In this document: positions 34,192 through 42,220 of the stretch, one piece after another
Layout: each line of letters begins with the position of its first letter
How positions within the stretch are numbered: the stretch's first letter is position 1
Assembly: GCF_029813785.1 (NCBI RefSeq)
Contig: NZ_JARVKY010000007.1
Span: 248,001 to 312,000, forward strand
Direction of reading: 5' to 3'
Length of the DNA stretch: 64,000 nucleotides
Source of the DNA: Streptomyces sp. DH41
GTDB taxonomy: Bacteria; Actinomycetota; Actinomycetes; Streptomycetales; Streptomycetaceae
Made by a program: the position numbers and the translations under genes
Notes under the pieces: model-generated
Seen by the model: the letters and a program-made list of their open reading frames with translations, nothing else
The model's database searches: none
Told to the model about the DNA's origin: nothing

Positions 34192-35024
34192 TGCGGCTCG
34201 ACGTCGTCACGATCTTCCCCGAGTACCTGGAACCGCTGAACGTCTCCCTCGTCGGCAAGGCACGCGCGCGTGGACAGCTGAACGTCCACGTGCACGACCT
34301 GCGCTCCTGGACCTACGACCGGCACAACACCGTCGACGACACGCCCTACGGCGGCGGCCCCGGCATGGTGATGAAGACCGAGCCGTGGGGCGACGCGCTG
34401 GACTCCGTCCTGGCCGACGGCTACGAGACGGGCTCCGGCGAGCCCGCCCTCATCGTGCCCACGCCCAGCGGCCGGCCCTTCACCCAGGAACTCGCCGTCC
34501 ACCTCTCCGAGCGGCCCTGGCTGGTCTTCACACCCGCCCGCTACGAGGGCATCGACCGCCGTGTCATCGACGAGTACGCGACCCGGATGCCCGTGTACGA
34601 GGTGTCCATCGGCGACTACGTCCTGGCCGGCGGCGAGGCGGCCGTACTCGTCGTCACCGAGGCCGTGGCGCGGCTGCTGCCCGGCGTCCTCGGCAACGCC
34701 GAGTCCCACCGGGACGACTCCTTCGCCCCCGGCGTCATGGCCAACCTGCTGGAGGGGCCCGTCCACACCAAGCCGCCGCAGTGGCGCGGCCGCGGCATCC
34801 CCGACGTGCTCCTCAGCGGCCACCACGGGAAGATCGCCCGCTGGCGCCGCGACGAGGCCCTGCGGCGTACGACGGCCAACCGGCCCGACCTGATCGAGCG
34901 GTGCGACCCCGGGGCCTTCGACAAGAAGGACCGCGAGATGCTCTCCATCCTGGGCTGGGAACCTGACCCGGAGGGGGAGCCGTACGGCCGATTTTGGCGT
35001 AGGGCGCCGGGCGTGGAAGAATAG
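34191..35024 (+). CDS. trmD: tRNA (guanine(37)-N1)-methyltransferase TrmD
   Basis: 277-residue SPOUT-class methyltransferase that makes m1G37 and prevents +1 frameshifting. Conserved motifs: RLDVVTIFPEYLEPL, DDTPYGGGPGMVM, PARYEGIDRRV, VYEVSIGDYVLAGGE (SAM knot) and HRDDSF. ATG 34191 overlaps the rimM stop (TGATG); GTG 34188 is the adjacent alternative. Translationally coupled to rimM. Confidence 0.95.
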   Translation: MRLDVVTIFPEYLEPLNVSLVGKARARGQLNVHVHDLRSWTYDRHNTVDDTPYGGGPGMVMKTEPWGDALDSVLADGYETGSGEPALIVPTPSGRPFTQELAVHLSERPWLVFTPARYEGIDRRVIDEYATRMPVYEVSIGDYVLAGGEAAVLVVTEAVARLLPGVLGNAESHRDDSFAPGVMANLLEGPVHTKPPQWRGRGIPDVLLSGHHGKIARWRRDEALRRTTANRPDLIERCDPGAFDKKDREMLSILGWEPDPEGEPYGRFWRRAPGVEE

Positions 35025-35121
35025 GTCGCTGTTGTGCGTCCGTCCGGAGCGCGCCCCTGCCACAGGGGGACACGACGCCCGTCCCGACCCGCACATCCCA
35101 GATTCCGAAACACCTAGTTTC

Positions 35122-35145
35122 CGCTGATGACCTGTGGCATCAGCG
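35122..35145 (+). promoter_or_regulatory. Leader hairpin abutting the rplS ribosome-binding site
   Basis: CGCTGATG (35122-35129) pairs perfectly with CATCAGCG (35138-35145) around an 8-base loop. The last base of the stem is the first base of the GAGGAA ribosome-binding site of rplS. This is a plausible site of autoregulation by L19; the idea is inference. Confidence 0.55.
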
Positions 35146-35160
35146 AGGAAAGCAGACGAA

Positions 35161-35511
35161 ATGTCTCACCTGCTCGACTCCGTCGACTCCGCGTCGCTGC
35201 GCAGTGACGTCCCGGCCTTCCGCCCCGGCGACACCGTCAACGTCCACGTCCGCGTCATCGAGGGCAACCGCTCCCGTGTGCAGCAGTTCAAGGGCGTAGT
35301 CATCCGCCGCCAGGGTGCCGGCGTGCGCGAGACCTTCACGGTCCGCAAGGTCTCCTTCTCCGTCGGCGTCGAGCGTACCTTCCCGGTGCACACCCCGATC
35401 GTGGAGAAGATCGAGCTCGTCACCCGCGGTGACGTCCGTCGCGCCAAGCTGTACTACCTGCGCGAGCTGCGCGGCAAGGCGGCGAAGATCAAGGAGAAGC
35501 GCGACAACTGA
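35161..35511 (+). CDS. rplS: 50S ribosomal protein L19
   Basis: 116-residue L19, which sits at the 30S-50S interface. Conserved segments are FRPGDTVNVHVRVIEG, QQFKGVVIRRQGAGVRETFT and FPVHTPIVEKIELVTRGDVR, ending LYYLRELRGKAAKIKEKR. ATG 35161 follows GAGGAAAGCAGACGAA. It ends the ribosomal operon, and the signal peptidase cluster begins 45 bases later. Confidence 0.97.
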   Translation: MSHLLDSVDSASLRSDVPAFRPGDTVNVHVRVIEGNRSRVQQFKGVVIRRQGAGVRETFTVRKVSFSVGVERTFPVHTPIVEKIELVTRGDVRRAKLYYLRELRGKAAKIKEKRDN

Positions 35512-35531
35512 GCGCGCTGAGGGGTCCACGC

Positions 35532-35556
35532 CGGGGCCGGATACTATCTGGCCCCG
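35532..35556 (+). promoter_or_regulatory. Hairpin and -10-like element touching the sipW start codon
   Basis: CGGGGCC (35532-35538) pairs with GGCCCCG (35550-35556), the stem ending one base before the ATG. The loop contains TACTAT (35542-35547), a good -10, which would start transcription within a few bases of the ATG. No ribosome-binding site precedes sipW, so a leaderless transcript is possible. Confidence 0.4.
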
Positions 35557-36354
35557 ATGGACACCGAAACACAGCCCACGGAGCGCGACCGCTCCTCCCG
35601 TTCCTCCGACTCCGAGCACCGCTCGGACACGGAGGGTCCGGAGGAACGGTCGCGTTCCGCGTTCGCGGGGCGGATCACGGACTGGGTGCCGGGCGGCCGG
35701 ATCACCGTGACCCTCATGACCCTGTTGCTGTTCCTGCTGCTGCTCAGCACCTTCGTGCTGCAGCCGTTCCAGATCCCCAGCGGATCCATGGAGCGGGGAT
35801 TGAGGATCGGGGACCGGGTTCTCGTAAACAAGTTGGCGTACCGTTTCGGTGACCGGCCGCAGCGGGGCGACATCGTCGTGTTCGACGGCACCGGGCTCTT
35901 CGGGCACGGCGACTACATCAAGCGCGTTGTCGGTGTGGGCGGCGACCATGTGGTGTGCTGCGACAGGGAGGGGAGGGTCCGGGTGAACGGCCAGTCGGTC
36001 GACGAGTCCGCTTTCCTGTACCCGGGTGACCGCCCGTCCACGGTGCGCTTCGACGTCGTCGTCCCCGACGGCACCCTCTTCGTCCTCGGTGACCACCGGG
36101 CCAACTCCAGCGACTCCCGCGACCACCTGGGCTCGCCGGGTGGCGGCATGGTCCCGGTGGACGAGGTCATCGGCCGCGCCGACTGGATCGTCTGGCCCTT
36201 CGACCACGCGACCCACCTCGACCGGCCCGACGCTTACGCGCGTGTGCCGGACGCGGACACGGACACGGGTCGGCCGGCCAAGGTGGCGGACGGACCGGCG
36301 GCTGACGCGCACCGGCCCGAGTACTCAGAGCACGCCGAGGGCGCCGATGGGTAG
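35557..36354 (+). CDS. sipW: Type I signal peptidase SipW
   Basis: 265-residue membrane-bound signal peptidase, first of four in a row, as in S. lividans and S. coelicolor. A cytoplasmic Ser/Glu/Arg-rich N-terminus precedes one membrane segment (TLMTLLLFLLLLSTFVLQPF). Box B has the catalytic Ser in QIPSGSMERG; box D has the catalytic Lys in YIKRVVGVGGDHV; box E is VLGDHRANSSDSR. No C-terminal membrane anchor is seen, as expected for SipW. It overlaps sipX by 8 bases. Confidence 0.93.
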   Translation: MDTETQPTERDRSSRSSDSEHRSDTEGPEERSRSAFAGRITDWVPGGRITVTLMTLLLFLLLLSTFVLQPFQIPSGSMERGLRIGDRVLVNKLAYRFGDRPQRGDIVVFDGTGLFGHGDYIKRVVGVGGDHVVCCDREGRVRVNGQSVDESAFLYPGDRPSTVRFDVVVPDGTLFVLGDHRANSSDSRDHLGSPGGGMVPVDEVIGRADWIVWPFDHATHLDRPDAYARVPDADTDTGRPAKVADGPAADAHRPEYSEHAEGADG

Positions 36355-37669
36355 CCGGGGCAAACCGCGCGGGACGCCCAGCAGCCCCACGGAGAACCTG
36401 CTGCCCACCGGCTCACGGCGCACCGGCGGCGCGCCGTCCGGTGGCCGGTCCCGTGCCGAGCGGCGCAAGCTGCAGCGCAAGGTCAAACGGCGCCGCAGAC
36501 GCGGCGCGGTCAAGGAGATCCCTCTCCTCGTCGGCGTCGCCGTCCTGATAGCGCTGGTGCTGAAGACCTTCCTCGTCCAGGCCTTCGTGATCCCGTCGGG
36601 CTCCATGGAGCAGACCATCCAGATCGGTGACCGGGTCCTGGTGGACAAGCTCACCCCCTGGTTCGGCTCCGAGCCGCAGCGCGGGGACGTCATCGTCTTC
36701 CGCGACCCCGGTGGCTGGCTCCGCGGCGAGCAGACCGCCAAGAAGGACGATCCCGTCGTCATCAAGCAGGTCAAGGAAGGCCTCGCCTTCATCGGCCTGC
36801 TGCCGTCCGACGACGAGAAGGACCTCATCAAGCGGGTCGTCGGCGTGGGCGGGGACCGGGTCAAGTGCTGTGACACCCAGGGCCGGGTCACCGTCAACGG
36901 CGTTCCCCTGACCGAGGACTACCTCTATCCCGGCGACGCCCCGTCCAGGACGCCGTTCGACGTCACGGTCCCCGAGGGACGGCTGTGGGTGATGGGCGAC
37001 CACCGGTCCGACTCCGCCGACTCCCGCTCCCACCAGCAGACCGACTTCGGCACGGTCTCCGAGGACGAGGTGGTCGGCCGGGCCATGGTGATCGCCTGGC
37101 CGTTCGGGCACTGGACCACCCTGGACGAACCGAAAACGTACGCGTCCGTGTCCGACTCGACCTCCGGTTCGACTGCCGCCCCCCGGCTGTCGCATAGGGT
37201 TGCCCCCTACGATCCGAACACGATGATTCGACTCCCGACCCCTGCGGAACTCCCGCTCGTTATGGGAGTGGTGGGCCTGCACCGCGTACGGGGCAGGCGG
37301 CGGCAGAAAGTAAGGAGTTGGCGTGGGGGATGTGGCGGTTGGCGCACGGTCCGGACACGACGGCGAGGAGAACCGCGGACGCCCCGTGGAGACAGCCGGC
37401 CCGGCGGCGGACGGCGCCCCGGCCTCCGGGCACGACTCCGGGACCGAGGACGGCAGGGTGACGGACGAACAGAGCGGAACGCAGGACGAGGGAGTGGGCG
37501 GGACATCCCCGGCGACACCTCCCGCGGCCAAGAAGCCGCGCTCCTTCTGGAAGGAACTGCCGATCCTGATCGGCATCGCGCTGGTACTCGCGCTGCTGAT
37601 CAAGACGTTCCTGGTCCAGGCGTTCTCGATTCCGTCCGCCTCGATGCAGAACACCCTCACGATCGGTGA
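36347..37669 (+). CDS. sipX: Type I signal peptidase SipX, frame extended into sipY
   Basis: Signal peptidase with a Lys/Arg-rich N-terminus, one membrane segment (LLVGVAVLIALVLKTFLVQAF), catalytic Ser in VIPSGSMEQT, Lys in LIKRVVGVGG, and VMGDHRSDSADSR. The recognisable protein ends near residue 324 at the basic RGRRRQKVRS that follows a short C-terminal hydrophobic stretch, close to the roughly 320 residues I recall for SipX. Here the codon at 37319-37321 is TGG, so the frame continues 116 residues to 37669, overlapping sipY by 347 bases. The extra part is Arg/Gly-rich, off-frame-like sequence. A lost stop codon or a sequencing error would explain it. Confidence 0.85.
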   Translation: MGSRGKPRGTPSSPTENLLPTGSRRTGGAPSGGRSRAERRKLQRKVKRRRRRGAVKEIPLLVGVAVLIALVLKTFLVQAFVIPSGSMEQTIQIGDRVLVDKLTPWFGSEPQRGDVIVFRDPGGWLRGEQTAKKDDPVVIKQVKEGLAFIGLLPSDDEKDLIKRVVGVGGDRVKCCDTQGRVTVNGVPLTEDYLYPGDAPSRTPFDVTVPEGRLWVMGDHRSDSADSRSHQQTDFGTVSEDEVVGRAMVIAWPFGHWTTLDEPKTYASVSDSTSGSTAAPRLSHRVAPYDPNTMIRLPTPAELPLVMGVVGLHRVRGRRRQKVRSWRGGCGGWRTVRTRRRGEPRTPRGDSRPGGGRRPGLRARLRDRGRQGDGRTERNAGRGSGRDIPGDTSRGQEAALLLEGTADPDRHRAGTRAADQDVPGPGVLDSVRLDAEHPHDR

Positions 37670-38315
37670 CCGTGTCCTGGTCGACAAGCTCACGCCCTGG
37701 TTCGGCTCGGAACCCGAGCGCGGCGAGATCGTCGTCTTCCACGACCCGGACGACTGGCTGGCGGGCGAGCCGACGCCCGACCCGAACGCACTGCAGACGG
37801 TCCTCAGCTGGATCGGCCTGATGCCGTCCGCGGACGAGAAGGACCTCATCAAGCGCGTCATCGGAGTCGGCGGCGACACCGTCGAGTGCAAGGGGACCGG
37901 CCCGCTCAAGGTCAACGGCAAGGCGCTGAACGAGCAGGACTACGTCTACCCCAACAACACGCCGTGCAGCGTCGACGACCAGGGCGGCCAGTTCAAGGTC
38001 GAGGTCCCCGAGGGCTCCATCTGGGTCATGGGCGACCACCGGCAGAACTCCCGGGACTCCCGCTACAACCAGTCGGACGAGCACGGCGGCATGGTCCCGG
38101 TGAAGGAGGTCGTCGGCCGCGCCATCGTGATCGCCTGGCCGATGAACCGCTGGGACAACCTGCCGGTCCCCGACACCTTCGACCAGGAGGGTCTGCAGGC
38201 CCAGTCGTCGGCCGCCGCCGCGCTGTCGGTCGCGCCCCAGGGGCTGGCCCTCGCCGGAGTCGTCCCGGTCGTCTGGTGGCGCCGCAGGCGCGTCGCGCCC
38301 GCCGAGACCCGCTGA
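37323..38315 (+). CDS. sipY: Type I signal peptidase SipY
   Basis: 330-residue signal peptidase. The Gly/Asp-rich cytoplasmic N-terminus (about 75 residues) is followed by a membrane segment (LPILIGIALVLALLIKTFLV), Ser in SIPSASMQNT, Lys in LIKRVIGVGGDTV, and VMGDHRQNSRDSR. A second hydrophobic segment near the C-terminus (LSVAPQGLALAGVVPVVWW) followed by RRRR is a C-terminal anchor. The GTG at 37323 has AAGGAG upstream (37312-37317). In S. lividans, SipY is the most important of the four for secretion. Confidence 0.93.
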   Translation: MGDVAVGARSGHDGEENRGRPVETAGPAADGAPASGHDSGTEDGRVTDEQSGTQDEGVGGTSPATPPAAKKPRSFWKELPILIGIALVLALLIKTFLVQAFSIPSASMQNTLTIGDRVLVDKLTPWFGSEPERGEIVVFHDPDDWLAGEPTPDPNALQTVLSWIGLMPSADEKDLIKRVIGVGGDTVECKGTGPLKVNGKALNEQDYVYPNNTPCSVDDQGGQFKVEVPEGSIWVMGDHRQNSRDSRYNQSDEHGGMVPVKEVVGRAIVIAWPMNRWDNLPVPDTFDQEGLQAQSSAAAALSVAPQGLALAGVVPVVWWRRRRVAPAETR

Positions 38316-38390
38316 GCGGCTCGGACCGTACGCCCCTCCTGAGCGGCGGCCGGCCGTTGAGGCAGCTGGTCGTCGCCGAGGCAGCCCTTC

Positions 38391-38424
38391 CAGCCCCTCC
38401 CGGGCCAGACCCCGGGAGGGGCTG
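38391..38424 (+). terminator. Hairpin between sipY and sipZ
   Basis: Perfect 14-bp stem (38391-38404 with 38411-38424) with a 6-base loop. It lies in the only sizeable gap of the signal peptidase cluster, so sipZ probably has its own promoter (TAAGGT at 38446-38451 is a candidate -10). Confidence 0.8.
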
Positions 38425-38459
38425 CCCCGTTCGGGTACTGCCGGGTAAGGTGCGGATCC

Positions 38460-39236
38460 ATGGGTGGCGAGAGCACGACACGTACGGCCCCGCCTGGCGG
38501 CGGCACGAACAAGGGCCCGGCGGGCAGCAGGACCGGGCAGCGACTGTCCAATCTCGCCGTGGCGCTGGGTCTGGTGCTGTTCCTCGGAGGCTTCGCCTGG
38601 GGAGCGGTGGTCTACCGCCCCTACACCGTGCCGACCAGCTCGATGGCACCGTCGATCGACGCGGGTGACCGGGTGCTGGCCCAGCGCGTCGACGGCGGTG
38701 ACGTCCGCCGCGGTGACGTCGTCGTCTTCAAGGACGAGGCCTGGGCCAACGCCCCGATGGTCAAGCGTGTGGTCGCGGTCGGCGGGGACACCGTCTCCTG
38801 CTGCCAGGAGGGCAGGCTCAAGGTCAACGGCAAGGTCATCGACGAGACGTACCTGCCCGACGGTACGCCGGCCGAGATCAGCGGCTTCCCGACCGTGACC
38901 GTTCCCGAGGGCCGCCTGTTCCTGCTCGGCGACCAGCGCGACACCTCCCTGGACTCCACCGCCCACCTCGCCGACGCCGCCGGCGGCACGGTTTCGCGCG
39001 GGGCCGTGGACGCCCGTGTCGACGCCGTGGTCTGGCCCATGAACGGCATGCTGGAGCGACCGTCCGGTTTCGAGACGCTGGGCGGCCTCTCCTCGCCGGG
39101 TCCGCTGCGGACGGTCGTCGCGCTGGTGATCGCCGGGGCCGTACTGATCCTCGGCGGCGCGGCCTACGGTCCCTTCGCCAAGCGGGCCGCCGCCTCCCGC
39201 GCCCGGACCGGGACGGGGGCCACCGGTGCCCGCTGA
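38460..39236 (+). CDS. sipZ: Type I signal peptidase SipZ
   Basis: 258-residue signal peptidase with an N-terminal membrane segment (LAVALGLVLFLGGFAWGAVV), Ser in TVPTSSMAPS, Lys in MVKRVVAVGGDTV, and LLGDQRDTSLDS, where Gln replaces the usual His of box E. A second membrane segment (TVVALVIAGAVLILGGAAYG) lies near the C-terminus. The NUDIX gene overlaps its end by 11 bases and is probably co-transcribed. Confidence 0.92.
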   Translation: MGGESTTRTAPPGGGTNKGPAGSRTGQRLSNLAVALGLVLFLGGFAWGAVVYRPYTVPTSSMAPSIDAGDRVLAQRVDGGDVRRGDVVVFKDEAWANAPMVKRVVAVGGDTVSCCQEGRLKVNGKVIDETYLPDGTPAEISGFPTVTVPEGRLFLLGDQRDTSLDSTAHLADAAGGTVSRGAVDARVDAVVWPMNGMLERPSGFETLGGLSSPGPLRTVVALVIAGAVLILGGAAYGPFAKRAAASRARTGTGATGAR

Positions 39237-39750
39237 GTCGCCGCGGACGGGGCAGGACTCCTACGAGGGCGGGCTGCGCAGGGTGGCACGGGTGGTGCTG
39301 CTCGACCCCGACGACCGCATCCTGCTGCTGCACGGGCACGAACCGGACGATCCGGCCGACGACTGGTGGTTCACCCCCGGCGGCGGCGTGGAGGGCGACG
39401 AGACTCGTGAGGAGGCCGCCCGGCGGGAACTCGTCGAGGAGACCGGCATCACCGACATCGAACTCGGCCCGGTGCTGTGGCGGCGCAGGTGCTCGTTCCC
39501 CTTCGCGGGCCGACGCTGGGACCAGGACGAGTGGTACTACCTGGCCCGTACGACCCAGACCGCGACCGAGGCCGCGGGCCTGACCGAGCTGGAGCGGCGC
39601 AGTGTCGCCGGATCGCGCTGGTGGACGTGTCAGGAACTGACCCGGGCACATGAGACGGTGTATCCGACCAGACTCGCCGGGCTGCTGCGCAAGCTGCTCG
39701 ACGAAGGGCCCCCGGCCGGGCCGGTGACCCTGGACACCGAAATCGTCTAG
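39226..39750 (+). CDS. NUDIX hydrolase
   Basis: 174 residues from a GTG start that overlaps sipZ. The NUDIX box is complete (GGGVEGDETREEAARRELVE then ETGI), giving the metal-binding REXXEE core. Substrate is not predictable; members hydrolyse nucleoside diphosphates linked to other groups. The location after the signal peptidases is conserved in streptomycetes as I recall it, but no functional link is evident. Confidence 0.93.
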   Translation: MPAESPRTGQDSYEGGLRRVARVVLLDPDDRILLLHGHEPDDPADDWWFTPGGGVEGDETREEAARRELVEETGITDIELGPVLWRRRCSFPFAGRRWDQDEWYYLARTTQTATEAAGLTELERRSVAGSRWWTCQELTRAHETVYPTRLAGLLRKLLDEGPPAGPVTLDTEIV

Positions 39751-39806
39751 GGGTACACGGGACTGGCGCACAATGGTGGGACCGCACGGCTGAAGGGGAA
39801 CATGCC

Positions 39807-40115
39807 ATGAGCGCCGAGGACCTCGAGAAGTACGAGACCGAGATGGAGCTCAAGCTCTACCGGGAGTACCGCGATGTCGTCGGTCTGTTCAAGTACGTGA
39901 TCGAGACCGAGCGGCGCTTCTACCTCACCAACGACTACGAGATGCAGGTGCACTCGGTTCAGGGTGAGGTGTTCTTCGAGGTGTCCATGGCCGACGCCTG
40001 GGTCTGGGACATGTACCGGCCGGCCCGGTTCGTGAAGCAGGTGCGGGTGTTGACGTTCAAGGACGTGAACATCGAGGAGCTGAACAAGAGCGACCTGGAG
40101 CTTCCCAGCGGCTGA
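39807..40115 (+). CDS. DUF2469-family protein
   Basis: 102-residue actinobacterial protein of the DUF2469 family (MSAEDLEKYETEMELKLYRE... LTFKDVNIEELNKSDLELP). It is acidic, soluble and very strongly conserved among actinobacteria, usually next to the rnhB/yraN/comM region. GAAGGGG precedes the ATG. Function unknown. Confidence 0.9.
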   Translation: MSAEDLEKYETEMELKLYREYRDVVGLFKYVIETERRFYLTNDYEMQVHSVQGEVFFEVSMADAWVWDMYRPARFVKQVRVLTFKDVNIEELNKSDLELPSG

Positions 40116-40149
40116 CGGGCCAGGAGCCGCACTCGTGTGGGTGACAGAG

Positions 40150-40158
40150 TTGTCCACA
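40150..40158 (+). promoter_or_regulatory. DnaA-box-like sequence upstream of yraN
   Basis: TTGTCCACA at 40150-40158 is identical to the consensus Streptomyces DnaA box. It lies about 75 bases upstream of the yraN-comM-dprA operon. A single box far from the origin could be a regulatory DnaA site or chance. Confidence 0.45.
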
Positions 40159-40232
40159 GTCGGCTGACCGTCCACCAAGATCCAACAGCTTGCTGAGCTG
40201 CCCTCATCGTTGGCGCCGGAGGTGGTGCCGAC

Positions 40233-40595
40233 ATGAACGCACGTGGTGCGATGGGCAAGTACGGCGAGACACTCGCCGCCCGCCGGCTGGCCGAGGCCGG
40301 CATGGCGGTCCTGGAGCGCAACTGGCGCTGCGGCCGGACGGGCGAGATCGACATCGTCGCCCGGGACGGCGACGTCCTGGTGATCTGCGAGGTCAAGACA
40401 CGCAGGGGCGGCTCCTTCGAGCACCCCATGGCCGCGGTGACGCCCGAGAAGGCGGAGCGGCTGCGACGGCTCGCCGAGCGCTGGACCCAGACCCACGGAG
40501 GGGCTCCGCCCGGCGGAGTCCGCATCGACCTGGTCGGTGTCCTCCTCCCGCGACGCGGCGCCCCCGCGGTCGAGCACGCGCGGGGGGTGGCGTGA
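40233..40595 (+). CDS. YraN family (UPF0102) nuclease-fold protein
   Basis: 120-residue YraN protein with the restriction-endonuclease-like core: GKYGETLAARRLAEAGMAVL, NWRCGRTGEIDIVARDGDVLVICEVKTRRG (the E...D...ExK pattern). Family members are proposed to be nucleases with roles in DNA uptake or repair; activity is not established. GGAGGTGG precedes the ATG. Its stop overlaps the comM start. Confidence 0.92.
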   Translation: MNARGAMGKYGETLAARRLAEAGMAVLERNWRCGRTGEIDIVARDGDVLVICEVKTRRGGSFEHPMAAVTPEKAERLRRLAERWTQTHGGAPPGGVRIDLVGVLLPRRGAPAVEHARGVA

Positions 40596-42220
40596 TGGGG
40601 TTCGCGCGTACGTGCTCCGTGGCGCTCGTCGGCGTCGAGGGCGTGGTGGTCGAGGTCCAGGCCGACCTCGAACCCGGGGTGGCGGCGTTCACGCTGGTGG
40701 GGCTGCCGGACAAAAGCCTGACCGAGAGCCGCGACCGGGTGCGGGCGGCGGTGGTCAACTCGGGTGCGGAGTGGCCGCAGAAGAAGCTGACGGTGGGCCT
40801 CAGCCCGGCCTCGGTGCCCAAGAGCGGCAGCGGATTCGATATGGCGGTCGCCGCGGCGGTCCTCGGCGCCGCCGAGCGCATCGACCCCCGGGTGCTCGCC
40901 GACATCGTGATGATCGGAGAGCTGGGCCTGGACGGACGGGTACGACCGGTGCGCGGCATCCTGCCGGCGGTGCTCGCAGCGGCGGAGGCGGGTTACGAAC
41001 AGGTCGTCGTCCCGGAGTGCGCCGCGGCCGAGGCGTCCCTGGTGCCCGGGGTGTCGGTGCTCGGCGTACGCAGTCTGCGCCAGCTCATCGCCGTCCTCGC
41101 CGACGAGCCCGTGCCGGAGGAGGAACCGGACCAGGAGGGCCGGCCCGACCCGCTCCTCGCCGGCCTGCGCATGCCCGGCACGGGCGCCGCCACCGGGATG
41201 CGCGGCATGGGAGCCACGCACCACGACCACGGCCACGACCTCGCCGACGTCGTGGGCCAGGAGCCGGCCCGTACGGCGGTGGAGATCGCCGCGGCCGGTG
41301 GCCACCACCTGTTCCTGGAGGGGCCACCCGGCGCCGGGAAGACCATGCTCGCCGAACGGCTGCCCGCCGTCCTGCCCAAGCTCTGCCGGGCGGAGTCGCT
41401 GGAGGTCACCGCGGTGCACTCCGTGGCGGGTCTGTTGCCGCCGGGCAAGCCACTGATCGACGCGGCTCCCTACTGCGCGCCGCACCACTCCGCCACGATG
41501 CAGGCCCTGGTCGGCGGTGGCCCCGGCATCGGGCGACCGGGCGCCGTGTCACTGGCGCATCGAGGCGTGCTCTTTCTGGATGAAACACCAGAATTCAGCA
41601 GTCACGCGCTGGATGCCCTGCGTCAGCCGCTGGAGTCCGGGCACGTCGTCATCGCGCGCAGTGCGGGCGTGGTGCGGTTCCCGGCACGGTTCCTGATGGT
41701 GCTGGCCGCCAATCCCTGCCCCTGCGGGCGGTTCTCGCGGACGAACGACCTGTGCGAGTGCCCTTCCTCGGCGATCCGCCGCTACCAGGCCAGGCTGTCC
41801 GGCCCGCTTCTCGACCGGGTCGACCTCCGGGTCGGGGTGGACCGGGTCACCCGCAGCCAGCTGGCCGACACGGTTGTCCGGGGCGACACCACCGCGACGG
41901 TCGCCGACCGGGTGCGGGCGGCCCGGGACCGGGCGGCCGCGCGCCTCGCGGACACCCCGTGGCGCTCCAACAGCGAGGTGCCCGGACGGGAGCTCCGCAG
42001 CCGCTGGCGCGCCGCGCCCGGTGCGCTGGAGGACGCGGAGCACTGCCTGGAACGGGGCGTGCTCACCGCCCGCGGCCTCGACCGGGTCCTGCGTGTCGCC
42101 TGGACCGTCGCGGATCTCGTCGGCCACGACCGGCCCGAAGCGGGGGATGTCGCCCTGGCGCTGCAACTGCGCACAGGGGTGCCGAGGGGCGCCCCCATGG
42201 TCCTCGGAGCGCCGGCGTGA
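40595..42220 (+). CDS. YifB/ComM-type Mg-chelatase-like AAA+ ATPase
   Basis: 541-residue protein of the ComM family. In naturally competent bacteria ComM is a helicase promoting branch migration during DNA integration. It has the N-terminal Lon-protease-like fold (VEVQADLEPGVAAFTLVGLP), Walker A GPPGAGKT, Walker B GVLFLDE, and the cysteine cluster ANPCPCG...CECP. ATG 40595 overlaps the yraN stop. dprA overlaps its end by 4 bases, so yraN, comM and dprA form one operon. Confidence 0.94.
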   Translation: MGFARTCSVALVGVEGVVVEVQADLEPGVAAFTLVGLPDKSLTESRDRVRAAVVNSGAEWPQKKLTVGLSPASVPKSGSGFDMAVAAAVLGAAERIDPRVLADIVMIGELGLDGRVRPVRGILPAVLAAAEAGYEQVVVPECAAAEASLVPGVSVLGVRSLRQLIAVLADEPVPEEEPDQEGRPDPLLAGLRMPGTGAATGMRGMGATHHDHGHDLADVVGQEPARTAVEIAAAGGHHLFLEGPPGAGKTMLAERLPAVLPKLCRAESLEVTAVHSVAGLLPPGKPLIDAAPYCAPHHSATMQALVGGGPGIGRPGAVSLAHRGVLFLDETPEFSSHALDALRQPLESGHVVIARSAGVVRFPARFLMVLAANPCPCGRFSRTNDLCECPSSAIRRYQARLSGPLLDRVDLRVGVDRVTRSQLADTVVRGDTTATVADRVRAARDRAAARLADTPWRSNSEVPGRELRSRWRAAPGALEDAEHCLERGVLTARGLDRVLRVAWTVADLVGHDRPEAGDVALALQLRTGVPRGAPMVLGAPA

